From Chryseobacterium rhizoplanae (lineage in GTDB: Bacteria; Bacteroidota; Bacteroidia; Flavobacteriales; Weeksellaceae), in assembly GCF_900182655.1 (NCBI RefSeq), contig NZ_FXTC01000001.1, positions 248,001 through 312,000 of the forward strand: a stretch of 64,000 bases of DNA. The letters are read 5' to 3'. Below the pieces are notes generated by a model. It was not told the origin of the DNA. It ran no database searches and saw nothing but the letters and a program-made list of their open reading frames with translations. The stretch's first letter is position 1. Every line of letters starts with the position of its first letter. Position numbers and translations under genes: made by a program. Below, in pieces: positions 36,324 to 44,218 of this stretch.

Positions 36324-36438
36324 TTTGTAAATACACTGCAAATTTACATTTTATTCATTAAATTAGGAATCCATGAAAAATCTCAAATAAATGTATTTAA
36401 ATTTTTGATAATTAGTATTTTAAATTGTTTTTGAAATG

Positions 36439-36456
36439 ATGGATTTATAAATCCAT
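36439..36456. promoter_or_regulatory. Perfect palindrome ATGGATTTATAAATCCAT, probable operator
   Basis: An 18-bp perfect palindrome 12 bp upstream of the -33 element of the precursor gene promoter, a position usual for an activator. It lies in the divergent gap between the TPR/AraC gene and the precursor, so it could also serve autoregulation. Confidence 0.6.
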
Positions 36457-36468
36457 ATTGTATTTTTA

Positions 36469-36498
36469 TTGTAACATTGGAAAATATTCTTTTATTTG
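36469..36498 (+). promoter_or_regulatory. Candidate promoter of the precursor/LanB operon
   Basis: TTG at 36469-36471, 19-bp spacer, TTTATTTG at 36491-36498 (one mismatch to TAnnTTTG). Transcription would start about 20 nt before the precursor ATG. Confidence 0.5.
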
Positions 36499-36524
36499 CG
36501 TTTGATTTTTAAATATTATTATCG

Positions 36525-36692
36525 ATGAAAAAAAAGACAATTAAATCAGAAAAAAAATTATCATTAAAGAAAATGCAAATAATGAAAATTAGTGAAATGA
36601 AAACAATTAACGGAGGAAATAATCAATTAGATAATGCTAATGATGAACCAGGAACTTTAATTCCTCAAAATCCTGTATCAATAAGAAGATAA
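36525..36692 (+). CDS. Cysteine-free GG-leader precursor peptide of a LanB-type cluster
   Basis: 55 residues. The basic leader has the Bacteroidota GG-precursor pattern (KKLSLKKMQIMKISEMKTINGG, in two parts at residues 10-31). The 24-residue core begins NNQLDNANDE and ends PVSIRR. It has one Thr, one Ser, three Pro and no Cys, so lanthionine rings cannot form. It is 3 bp from the prolyl oligopeptidase and upstream of the split dehydratase. The substrate role is inferred from leader and position. Confidence 0.75.
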   Translation: MKKKTIKSEKKLSLKKMQIMKISEMKTINGGNNQLDNANDEPGTLIPQNPVSIRR

Positions 36693-36695
36693 AAA

Positions 36696-38870
36696 ATGAG
36701 ACAATTAATATTTATCATTATTAGTACTTTGTGTACCCTTCCTTTAAATGCTCAAAAAAGAAATCTTGCTCCATCTGTTCCTACAACAGATGAATATTTT
36801 GAGACTAAAATCGTAGATGAGTACAGAAATTTAGAAAATTTAGAGAGCCCTTCAACAAAGAAATGGATGAAGACTCAAACGGATTATACTAATTTAATTC
36901 TTAGTCAAATTCCTAAAAGAAAATTTTATTTAGATAAAAGGTTGGAGTTTGATAAAAGACAGGGATATTCTGTTTCAAATTTAAATATAACTAATAATGA
37001 TAAATATTTTTATTTAAAAAAAGATGGTAATGAAAAAGCAGCAAAGCTTTATTATCGGGAAGGGTTTTTAGGAAAGGAGGAATTACTTTATGATCCTGCT
37101 AATTATAAAAGTAATGAACAGAATCATGAGTTTGTAATTAACCACATTAGCCCTGACTTAATTGGAAGTAAGGTAGCTATTGCAATGGCTGAAAAAGGGA
37201 AGGAGCTTGCAGAGGTTATTATTATGGATGTGAAAAACAGATACATCCATCCCGAAGTAATTACTAATACAATGCCCGCAAATGTAGGAGGGATTAAGTG
37301 GTTGAATGATAATTCAGGATTTTTCTATACATATTTTCCAATCGATGATTCCAAATCTCAGAATTTCTATAAACACACACAAGCTATTTTATACAAAATA
37401 GGGACAAATCCAAAAGAATTGGCAGATATTTTTTCTGCTAAAAATAATCCTGAGCTAAAAATAGATGAAAAAAGAGCCCCTATTATTTTAGATTCTAATG
37501 ATAAATATTACGTAGGAATGTTACTTGACAATAATTATTACAGACAAACATTTATAATTCCTAAACAAGATTTATTAGAAAATAAAAAAACGTGGAAAAC
37601 TCTTTATACGAAAGAAGATAAAGTTAGATCTTTACAGGTAGTAGATAATGATTTGTATTTTTTATCTCAGTATAACGCTCAAAATTACACACTTTGTAAA
37701 ACTAATATAATAGCTCCAAATTATAAAAATCCTGAAATTCTTATTCCAGAAAGAAATGATGAAGTGATAGGACAATATAGATTCACTAAGGATGGTATTT
37801 ATTACACAACTACAAAAAACGGAGTTGAAGCAAAATTATACTTGTATAAAGAGGGAAAAAGCATTCCTATCAAACTACCTTTCCCTTCAGGAAATATCAA
37901 TTTGCAAGCAAAAGGAAAAGATTTTTCAGACATTTGGGTAAGCTGCTCTGGTTGGGCGAATGAAGAGCAGCGCTTTAGATATGATATAAAAATAAATTCT
38001 TTTTCTCCTGAAAATATGTCTCCTATTGCAGAATATCCTGAGTTTAAAGAAATATTAGTTAAGGAAATCACCATAAAAGCAAGGGACGGTGAAGAAATAC
38101 CATTATCTCTCATATACAATAAAAATATTATTTTAAATAGTAATAATCCGGTTCTATTTGATTCGTATGGTGCTTACGGATATTCTCAGAGACCGTTCTT
38201 TGCTCTGACCTATTTATTGTGGGTAAATCAAGGAGGAGTAATGGCTATTGCTCATGTGCGAGGAGGAGGAGAAAGAGGAGAAAAATGGCGCTTAGGAGGG
38301 TATAAAGAAACAAAACCAAATACCTGGAGAGATTTAATTGATTGTACAGAATATTTAATTAATGAAAAATATACCTCAAAAGATAAAGTTGCCATTTGGG
38401 GGGCCAGTGCGGGAGGAATTACAGTAGGACGAGCCATGACAGAAAGACCTGATTTATTCAAAGCTGTAATTCTGGAAGTGCCAACAACAAATACATTAAG
38501 GGATGTGCTTACTATTGGTAGCAATGTAGATGAATATGGAACATTACAAGATTCTAAAGAGTTTAAAGCTTTACTGGAAATGGATGCTTATTACCATATC
38601 AAAAGAGGAGTGAAATATCCTGCAACATTCATTACCGGAGGGATAAATGATCCTAGAGTTCCGGTTTGGGAACCTACAAAATTTGCTGCTAAACTACAGT
38701 CGAATAATACTTCAAAAAATCCTGTATTACTTCAAATAGATTATGAAGGAGGACATGGCGGCAATACAACTACTCTTCATGGACATTCAAACCTTTCAGA
38801 CATTTTTGCCTTTGCATTCTGGCAATTAGGACATCCAGATTACCAGCCAAAAGAAAACACCAAAAAATAA
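36696..38870 (+). CDS. Secreted S9A prolyl oligopeptidase
   Basis: 724 residues with a signal peptide (RQLIFIIISTLCTLPLNAQ). A beta-propeller covers about residues 80-430 and the alpha/beta-hydrolase domain the rest. The triad is Ser571 in WGASAGG, Asp652 in GGINDPRVP and His687 in EGGHGG, with spacing close to pig prolyl oligopeptidase. GGGERGEKWR is also typical. It cleaves short peptides after Pro. Its place between a three-proline precursor and LanB suggests it trims, cyclises or degrades the cluster product. Confidence 0.92.
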   Translation: MRQLIFIIISTLCTLPLNAQKRNLAPSVPTTDEYFETKIVDEYRNLENLESPSTKKWMKTQTDYTNLILSQIPKRKFYLDKRLEFDKRQGYSVSNLNITNNDKYFYLKKDGNEKAAKLYYREGFLGKEELLYDPANYKSNEQNHEFVINHISPDLIGSKVAIAMAEKGKELAEVIIMDVKNRYIHPEVITNTMPANVGGIKWLNDNSGFFYTYFPIDDSKSQNFYKHTQAILYKIGTNPKELADIFSAKNNPELKIDEKRAPIILDSNDKYYVGMLLDNNYYRQTFIIPKQDLLENKKTWKTLYTKEDKVRSLQVVDNDLYFLSQYNAQNYTLCKTNIIAPNYKNPEILIPERNDEVIGQYRFTKDGIYYTTTKNGVEAKLYLYKEGKSIPIKLPFPSGNINLQAKGKDFSDIWVSCSGWANEEQRFRYDIKINSFSPENMSPIAEYPEFKEILVKEITIKARDGEEIPLSLIYNKNIILNSNNPVLFDSYGAYGYSQRPFFALTYLLWVNQGGVMAIAHVRGGGERGEKWRLGGYKETKPNTWRDLIDCTEYLINEKYTSKDKVAIWGASAGGITVGRAMTERPDLFKAVILEVPTTNTLRDVLTIGSNVDEYGTLQDSKEFKALLEMDAYYHIKRGVKYPATFITGGINDPRVPVWEPTKFAAKLQSNNTSKNPVLLQIDYEGGHGGNTTTLHGHSNLSDIFAFAFWQLGHPDYQPKENTKK

Positions 38871-41060
38871 ATGTCACGTTTTCCGTATCAATTTTTTGAT
38901 GAATATGTAATGCGTACTCCTTCATTTTCTTGCAAAAACTTTCAACAGACAATAAATAGTAAAGATGAAATTACGGATGCAGAACTGAAAGAAATCTGTG
39001 CCAATTCAATATTTCAGGAAGCCATTTACTTGGCTTCACCTAATCTGTATGAAGAATTAACTAAATGGATTAGTTCAGAAAAACAGCTTTTGCCAAAAGA
39101 ACATCAAAAACTAAAACAAACCATACTAAAATATTATAGCCGAATAAGTACACGCTGTACTCCATTCGGCTTATTTTCAGCAGTTGGGTTGGGATCCTTC
39201 GACAAGCTCAGGATGACAATTCCAATTTCAGAAAAAATTAGAGATACCAAATTGGATATGCACTTTCTTGTTTCCTTAGCTCAACATTTTGTGAAACAAC
39301 CGGAGATAAGAAGGAAGCTTTTATTTTCTCCCAACAACAGTATTTATAGAGTAGGTCATAAAATTCGTTACGTTGAATATGAATATAATAGTGGGAAAAG
39401 AGATTATATTATTTCATCTGCGCCACTTTCAAACGAATTACAACAAATATTAGATTTTTCAAAACAAGGGAAAACTATACGACAAATTGCAGAAATTTTG
39501 ATTGATGAAGAAATCACAGAAGAAGAAGCCGTAGAATTTGTGGAAGAACTCATCAATAATCAGGTGTTGGTAAGTGAGTTAGAACCTAATGTTTCAGGAA
39601 ACGATTTCTTGGATACCATCATTACTATTTTAGGCAGAAGAGAAATAAAAGACGAAGCCGAAGTTTTAATTTCGATAAAAAATAAGCTGAATGAATTAGA
39701 CCAAAACACTGGTAATCCGATCTCCAGGTATACTGAAATTGAAGAATTAATAAAATCATTTGCTATAGAATATGAACCAAAATATCTTTTCCAAACCGAC
39801 CTTTATCATAAAGCTTTGTTTCATTTGTCTTTTGAATGGAAAAAGCAATTAAAAAAAGGAATAAGCTTTTTAAACAAAATCACTTTGAGTCAAAGGGAAA
39901 GTGAATTTTCAAAATTTAAAAAAGCTTTTAACGAAAGATTTGAAACACAGGAATTACCATTGCTGTATGTTTTGGATAATGAAGTAGGTATTGGCTACAA
40001 ACAAAATACTTTCGCAAAAGGTATCCATCCTTATTTAGAAGACCTTATATTTCCGGTTCCACAGAAAAACCAAAACAAGAATATTGAGCTTAATTCAGTT
40101 CATGAGATTCTTAATGAAAAGGTGCAGGAAGCTTTATTGGAGAATCAATACAGTATTGAATTATATGACGAAGATTTTAAAGGTTTTGAACAGAGATGGG
40201 ATGATTTACCAGATACGATTTCCATCATGACAGAACTCATTTCGGATAATAATCAGGAAAAATTAGTTTTTAGCAGCAGTACCGGAAGTAGTGCAGCTAA
40301 CCTTCTGGGGCGATTTTGTTCAGAAAAATCGCAAGTTCAGAATCTGACAAAAATCATTGCCCAAAAAGAGCAAGAGCTTAATTCTGATGAGATTTTAGCA
40401 GAAATAATCCATTTGCCGGAAGCAAGAATCGGAAATGTAATAAGAAGGCCAACTTTAAGGCAATATGAAATTCCTTATTTAGCCCAATCTCTTTTGCCTA
40501 CCGAAAATCAAATACCTGTAAAGGATTTGTATATTTCCTTGAAAAATGATGAAATTGTTTTACGCTCAAAGAAATTAAATAAAAAGATCATTCCTTATTT
40601 AACAAACGCTCATAATTATTATACAAATACTCTTCCTGTCTATCACTTTTTATCTGATTTATATTCCCAAAATATTAGATCGGGGCTTCATTTCAGTTGG
40701 GGAGGATTAGAACATATTTATAAATTTTTACCAAGAGTAGAATATGATAATATTATTCTTTCAAAAGCCAGATGGAAAATTACTGAAAAAGATATTTCTT
40801 CTTTAGATTTATTGAATTCAGACAAAGAGGATTTTTTACTGAAACTAAGAAATTGGAGAAACAAAAGAAAAATTCCTGTGTGGATTCAATGGAGAAAATT
40901 TGACAATACTTTAACTATGAATTTGGAAAATTATGATATGGCAAAACTTTTTATACAAACTGTAAAAAGTGAAAAATCAATTATCATTGAAGAGTTTCTG
41001 TATAACGAAAATGATGATTTTAAACGAGAGTTCATCTTTCCAATGTACAAAGTAAAATAA
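38871..41060 (+). CDS. Lantibiotic dehydratase, glutamylation part (split LanB)
   Basis: 729 residues. The diagnostic RCTPFGLFSAVG block lies near residues 95-107, with RARK-like basic patches and an extended C-terminal part. Class I LanB enzymes glutamylate Ser/Thr from Glu-tRNA and then eliminate to dehydroamino acids. Here only the roughly 700-residue glutamylation half is in this protein. The elimination half is the next gene, as in the pinensin-type split LanB of Chitinophaga. It starts at the base after the peptidase stop. A genome repeat is embedded at residues about 108-117. Confidence 0.9.
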   Translation: MSRFPYQFFDEYVMRTPSFSCKNFQQTINSKDEITDAELKEICANSIFQEAIYLASPNLYEELTKWISSEKQLLPKEHQKLKQTILKYYSRISTRCTPFGLFSAVGLGSFDKLRMTIPISEKIRDTKLDMHFLVSLAQHFVKQPEIRRKLLFSPNNSIYRVGHKIRYVEYEYNSGKRDYIISSAPLSNELQQILDFSKQGKTIRQIAEILIDEEITEEEAVEFVEELINNQVLVSELEPNVSGNDFLDTIITILGRREIKDEAEVLISIKNKLNELDQNTGNPISRYTEIEELIKSFAIEYEPKYLFQTDLYHKALFHLSFEWKKQLKKGISFLNKITLSQRESEFSKFKKAFNERFETQELPLLYVLDNEVGIGYKQNTFAKGIHPYLEDLIFPVPQKNQNKNIELNSVHEILNEKVQEALLENQYSIELYDEDFKGFEQRWDDLPDTISIMTELISDNNQEKLVFSSSTGSSAANLLGRFCSEKSQVQNLTKIIAQKEQELNSDEILAEIIHLPEARIGNVIRRPTLRQYEIPYLAQSLLPTENQIPVKDLYISLKNDEIVLRSKKLNKKIIPYLTNAHNYYTNTLPVYHFLSDLYSQNIRSGLHFSWGGLEHIYKFLPRVEYDNIILSKARWKITEKDISSLDLLNSDKEDFLLKLRNWRNKRKIPVWIQWRKFDNTLTMNLENYDMAKLFIQTVKSEKSIIIEEFLYNENDDFKREFIFPMYKVK
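39194..39218. repeat. Dispersed intergenic repeat unit embedded in frame in the dehydratase gene
   Basis: 25 bp beginning ATCCTTCGACAAGCTCAGG and ending ATGACA. The word is a widespread bacterial repeat half (read in frame as SFDKLRMT). It sits in frame inside the LanB gene shortly after the conserved RCTPFGLF block, in a loop that is variable in the family. Confidence 0.7.
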
Positions 41061-41073
41061 AAGCACATACATC

Positions 41074-41913
41074 ATGATGAAAAGGAAATTTCCTCCGGGA
41101 AGCGAATGGCTTTATCTTAAAATTTATACCGGGGTGAAAACAGCAGATCTAATTTTAGAAGAAACAGTTCAGCCCTTCATAGAATATTTTCAGAAAAACA
41201 ACTACATTTCAAAATGGTTTTTCATCCGGTATTATGATTCGAAGCCGCATTTAAGGGTAAGGTTTAGGCTGAATAATACTAATGATTACAGTAAAATACT
41301 TGATAGAATTAACAATAAATTTCAACAATATATAGAAAGTGGGGAAATTTCGAGTATTGTGATTGATACTTATAACCGGGAAATTGAACGTTATGGGGAA
41401 AACACCATTGAAGGTTCTGAAACCTTGTTTTGTAAAAACAGTGAGTTCATCTTACAATACCTACATTACGATGATGAGGAAAAAATCATTGTTTCTCTTT
41501 TTTATATTGATGAAGTTTTGACTCAGCTCAATCTTTCAGTCCAAGAAAAACTGGATTGGATCAAAGATTTCAACATTGCTTTTAAACAAGAATTTAATGC
41601 AGATAAAAGACTTAACTCACAATTAGACAAAAAATATCGGGAGTTTAAGCCAAAATATGTAGATTTTACTCAATCAGAAGAATTTTTGGAAGAGCGGAAT
41701 ATTATTATTTCTAATATTGAAGAAAGTAATTCGGCTTTACAAGATATTATCTACCATAATGAAAACCAATCTTTAGGAATGTCTTTGCAAAGCTTTTTCA
41801 GTAGTATATTCCATATGAATATTAACAGGCTTTTCATCTCCAATCAGCGCTTGTTTGAGATGATAATTTATGATTATTTATTGAGGTATTATAAAATGAA
41901 ATTATTTCAATAA
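41074..41913 (+). CDS. Thiopeptide-type bacteriocin biosynthesis protein (SpaB_C elimination domain)
   Basis: 279 residues matching the C-terminal elimination domain of LanB (FPPGSEWLYLKIYTG at the start, FFIRYYDSKPHLRVRF near residues 49-64, NREIERYGE near 105, and HMNINRLFI near the end). It removes glutamate from glutamylated Ser/Thr to give Dha/Dhb. Starts 13 bp after the dehydratase gene. No LanC cyclase follows, in line with the cysteine-free precursor. Confidence 0.9.
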   Translation: MMKRKFPPGSEWLYLKIYTGVKTADLILEETVQPFIEYFQKNNYISKWFFIRYYDSKPHLRVRFRLNNTNDYSKILDRINNKFQQYIESGEISSIVIDTYNREIERYGENTIEGSETLFCKNSEFILQYLHYDDEEKIIVSLFYIDEVLTQLNLSVQEKLDWIKDFNIAFKQEFNADKRLNSQLDKKYREFKPKYVDFTQSEEFLEERNIIISNIEESNSALQDIIYHNENQSLGMSLQSFFSSIFHMNINRLFISNQRLFEMIIYDYLLRYYKMKLFQ

Positions 41914-41980
41914 TCAAATCAATTCTTTTTGAAGTCTTAGTTACAACATTGATATTAAGAATTTTTTATGTCATAAAAAC

Positions 41981-42232
41981 TTATTCATCAACTTGATACT
42001 TTTTAATATCAAAGTCAAAATTAAATAACTCTTGGGGATGTATTCTTAAAGCTAAGGCAAATTTTGTAAGAGTCTTTAATGTTAAATTTCTTTTTCCTGT
42101 TTCATACTTACTAATTTCAGCCACATCTATATTGGTAAGAAACTCTATATCTTGTTGATTTTGTTTATTTTTCAGCCTTATTTCAGAAATTTTTTTGCCT
42201 ATTAGAAATTGTAAATCTTTATTAATATCCAT
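41981..42232 (-). CDS. XRE-family HTH regulator
   Basis: 83 residues with one Cro/C1-type HTH (ISEIRLKNKQNQQDIEFLTN then VAEISKYETGKRNLTLKTL). It ends with an acidic tail. It lies at the right end of the peptide cluster, convergent with it, and an inverted repeat sits 44 bp upstream of its start. Confidence 0.85.
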   Translation of the reverse strand: MDINKDLQFLIGKKISEIRLKNKQNQQDIEFLTNIDVAEISKYETGKRNLTLKTLTKFALALRIHPQELFNFDFDIKKYQVDE

Positions 42233-42276
42233 CTTTACCTAGTTTGCTAGCAAAATGCATTATTTCTTAAAAAAGC

Positions 42277-42298
42277 ATATTGGGATATATGCCAATAT
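42277..42298. promoter_or_regulatory. Inverted repeat ATATTGG-N8-CCAATAT, probable XRE operator
   Basis: Perfect 7-bp arms in the divergent gap between the XRE gene and the ferritin-like gene, fitting a dimeric HTH repressor and autoregulation. Confidence 0.45.
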
Positions 42299-42316
42299 TG
42301 AAACATATTACCTATA

Positions 42317-42349
42317 TTTGTAAAATAAGTTACAAAAAATGTAACTTTG
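42317..42349 (+). promoter_or_regulatory. Bacteroidota-type promoter before the ferritin-like gene
   Basis: TTTG at 42317-42320, 21-bp spacer, TAACTTTG at 42342-42349. Confidence 0.65.
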
Positions 42350-42426
42350 CGATACTTCAACGAAAAATAGAAGCTATTCCTTAGAATCTTGTATTAGAAA
42401 AGCTGGCACTTTTCAATAGGAACAAG

Positions 42427-42813
42427 ATGATAAGTACTTCAGCAGCAACTCCAAAAGCTAATGAAAGTACTAAAGAAAATTCCAGTCTTCATCAACTTTT
42501 TGTGTTAGCACTTAAAGATATCTATTATGTTGAGGGTGCAATTATAAAAGCTTTGGATAAAATGCAGGAAGCAGCCACTACCGAAGAGCTGAAAGATGCA
42601 TTTGAGGATCATCAGCTTCAGACAAAGAAACATATAAGCCGATTGGAAAAAGTATTTAAACTCCTTGGCAAAACACCTGAAAAGAAGGAATGTAAAGCCA
42701 TCAAAGGAATTATAGAAGAAGGTGAGGAGGTTATTAAGTATACTGAAGATGGCTCTATGACACACGATGCTGCATTATTAATGTTCATAACTATAAGCCA
42801 TATACCTTCATAA
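42427..42813 (+). pseudogene. Truncated DUF892/YciE-type ferritin-like protein
   Basis: 128 codons. The N-terminal part follows the DUF892 family (HQLFVLALKDIYYVEGAIIKAL, DAFEDHQLQTKKHISRLEKVFKLLG, CKAIKGIIEEGEEVI) with its iron-site Glu and His. Family proteins have about 170 residues and continue DAALIxxAQKVEHYEI. Here the frame changes after THDAALL to MFITISHIPS and ends inside a terminator. The last two helices with metal ligands are lost, so it is probably inactive. Confidence 0.75.
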
Positions 42814-42829
42814 GTATATGGCTTATTTT
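42793..42829 (+). terminator. Terminator overlapping the end of the truncated ferritin-like gene
   Basis: ATAAGCCATATAC (42793-42805) and GTATATGGCTTAT (42814-42826) form a perfect 13-bp stem, followed by T-rich sequence. The stop codon is in the loop. Confidence 0.85.
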
Positions 42830-42880
42830 AATTTATGAGTGTCATTGTCTTACGTTTTTCAAAAAAAGAGACTTTCGGTT

Positions 42881-44041
42881 TTAGCTTTTTGGATTAGATT
42901 GAATGATCTTATCAAATATTTCGTTTAATGCTTCCTCCATTACTGAAGCGGTATTATTTCCACTTTGATTTGTGATAATAAAAATACCCAGTTCATATTT
43001 GGGAATGATATAAATATAGCATTGCGAACGCGGTACACCACCATGATGCAAATAATAGGTTCCTAATTTTTTGTCTGTAATAATATTCCAGAAATATCCA
43101 ATACTAAACTCAGGATCAAATTTTACAAGAGGTCGGAATGATTCTTGGATAATCTCGTTTTTTTGCAATAAAAACCGTATGTATTTTACCATATCAGGCA
43201 AAGTAGATTTTATATTGCCGGATGCACCCCAGGGTAATATCGGCATTGGGGATGTAATTACAGGATTGTCACTATGATAACCACTGGCAAGTCTTTTTAA
43301 TTCCTGGTTGGAAAGTGTGATCTTAGTATGTTCTGCTCCCATGTTTTCAGATAGATAATCTGTCAGAAGTTTTTCAAAATCAGTTTTGTAAACCTTCTCT
43401 AAAATGGCAGCCATAAGCTGAGTACCAGCACTGGAATAAGAGTATTTATAACCTGAAATCGTATCGATTCTCACCTGATGCAGATCTGTTAAAAAATCCT
43501 TTTTGTTGTAATTTCGATATAATGTATTGAGTTTGGCTGGCGTGTCATGATCTGTGAAGTTCTGTAGGATCGTATTTGCTTCAGGGGGAAGCATGCCGGG
43601 AATACCGCTGGTGTGTGACAGAAGATCCTTGATTTTAACAGGACGATTCTTAAATTTTAAGTTTGGATAGCTTTCTGCTAAATACTTTTGTACGTCATCA
43701 TCAATATGCAGTTTCTTATCTTGTACGGCTTTTACTGTCAATATTCCCGTAAGTGTTTTGCTCAATGAACCGATCTCATAAATTGTTTCATTATTTGGAA
43801 TATTCTTCTTCCCTTCTTCTAATTCACCATAATGTCCTATATATTCCTTTCCATGGTAAACCACACCAATCGAAGCAGAATGAATCAGTGGCTTTGTAAT
43901 CATTTTATGTAAAGCACTGTCAACTATATTCTTGACATTGTCAGTCTTTGTTATGGTAATGCTTTTAGTTTCTCTGTTGATTGATTGCTGTGATAAAAGC
44001 AGATTCGATAATAATAAAATAAAAAGGGGAAAGGTTTTCAT
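42881..44041 (-). CDS. Exported serine hydrolase of the class C beta-lactamase/penicillin-binding family
   Basis: 386 residues with a signal peptide (about 1-18). The SxxK motif is Ser92-Leu-Ser-Lys95, the YxN-like motif is YSS in YSYSSAGTQLM near residue 200, and HHGGVPR near 330 stands for the HxG/KTG motif. The pattern is that of esterase- or D-aminopeptidase-like members rather than true AmpC, so antibiotic hydrolysis cannot be assumed. It is divergent from an AraC gene and shares its upstream region with a copy of the island palindrome. Confidence 0.85.
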   Translation of the reverse strand: MKTFPLFILLLSNLLLSQQSINRETKSITITKTDNVKNIVDSALHKMITKPLIHSASIGVVYHGKEYIGHYGELEEGKKNIPNNETIYEIGSLSKTLTGILTVKAVQDKKLHIDDDVQKYLAESYPNLKFKNRPVKIKDLLSHTSGIPGMLPPEANTILQNFTDHDTPAKLNTLYRNYNKKDFLTDLHQVRIDTISGYKYSYSSAGTQLMAAILEKVYKTDFEKLLTDYLSENMGAEHTKITLSNQELKRLASGYHSDNPVITSPMPILPWGASGNIKSTLPDMVKYIRFLLQKNEIIQESFRPLVKFDPEFSIGYFWNIITDKKLGTYYLHHGGVPRSQCYIYIIPKYELGIFIITNQSGNNTASVMEEALNEIFDKIIQSNPKS

Positions 44042-44117
44042 GGTTTTGCGATAAGTAGCGCCAATGTAACTATAATGTTTTTAATAAATTCAATACTCAA
44101 TATTGAAACTGAAATTT

Positions 44118-44130
44118 GGATTTATAAATC
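44118..44130. promoter_or_regulatory. GGATTTATAAATC site between serine hydrolase and AraC genes
   Basis: Same 13-mer as at 34521 and 36441. It lies 77 bp upstream of the hydrolase start and 88 bp upstream of the AraC start, suggesting that these genes share a regulator with the peptide cluster. Confidence 0.45.
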
Positions 44131-44218
44131 TTTTCATAGAAATATTTTGCCGGGCAGGCTTTATTCATCTATCTTTATTTAAACATATTCGAGTACAAAA
44201 AGTATACTGCCAGGCTAT

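Noticed and set aside
41914..41980. Further precursor peptides or a LanC after the elimination protein
   Set aside because: The gap is short, has no GG-leader frame, and the next gene is an XRE regulator on the other strand.
42881..44041. Calling the serine hydrolase an AmpC beta-lactamase
   Set aside because: The YxN and KTG motifs are atypical (YSS and HHG), so antibiotic resistance is not supported.
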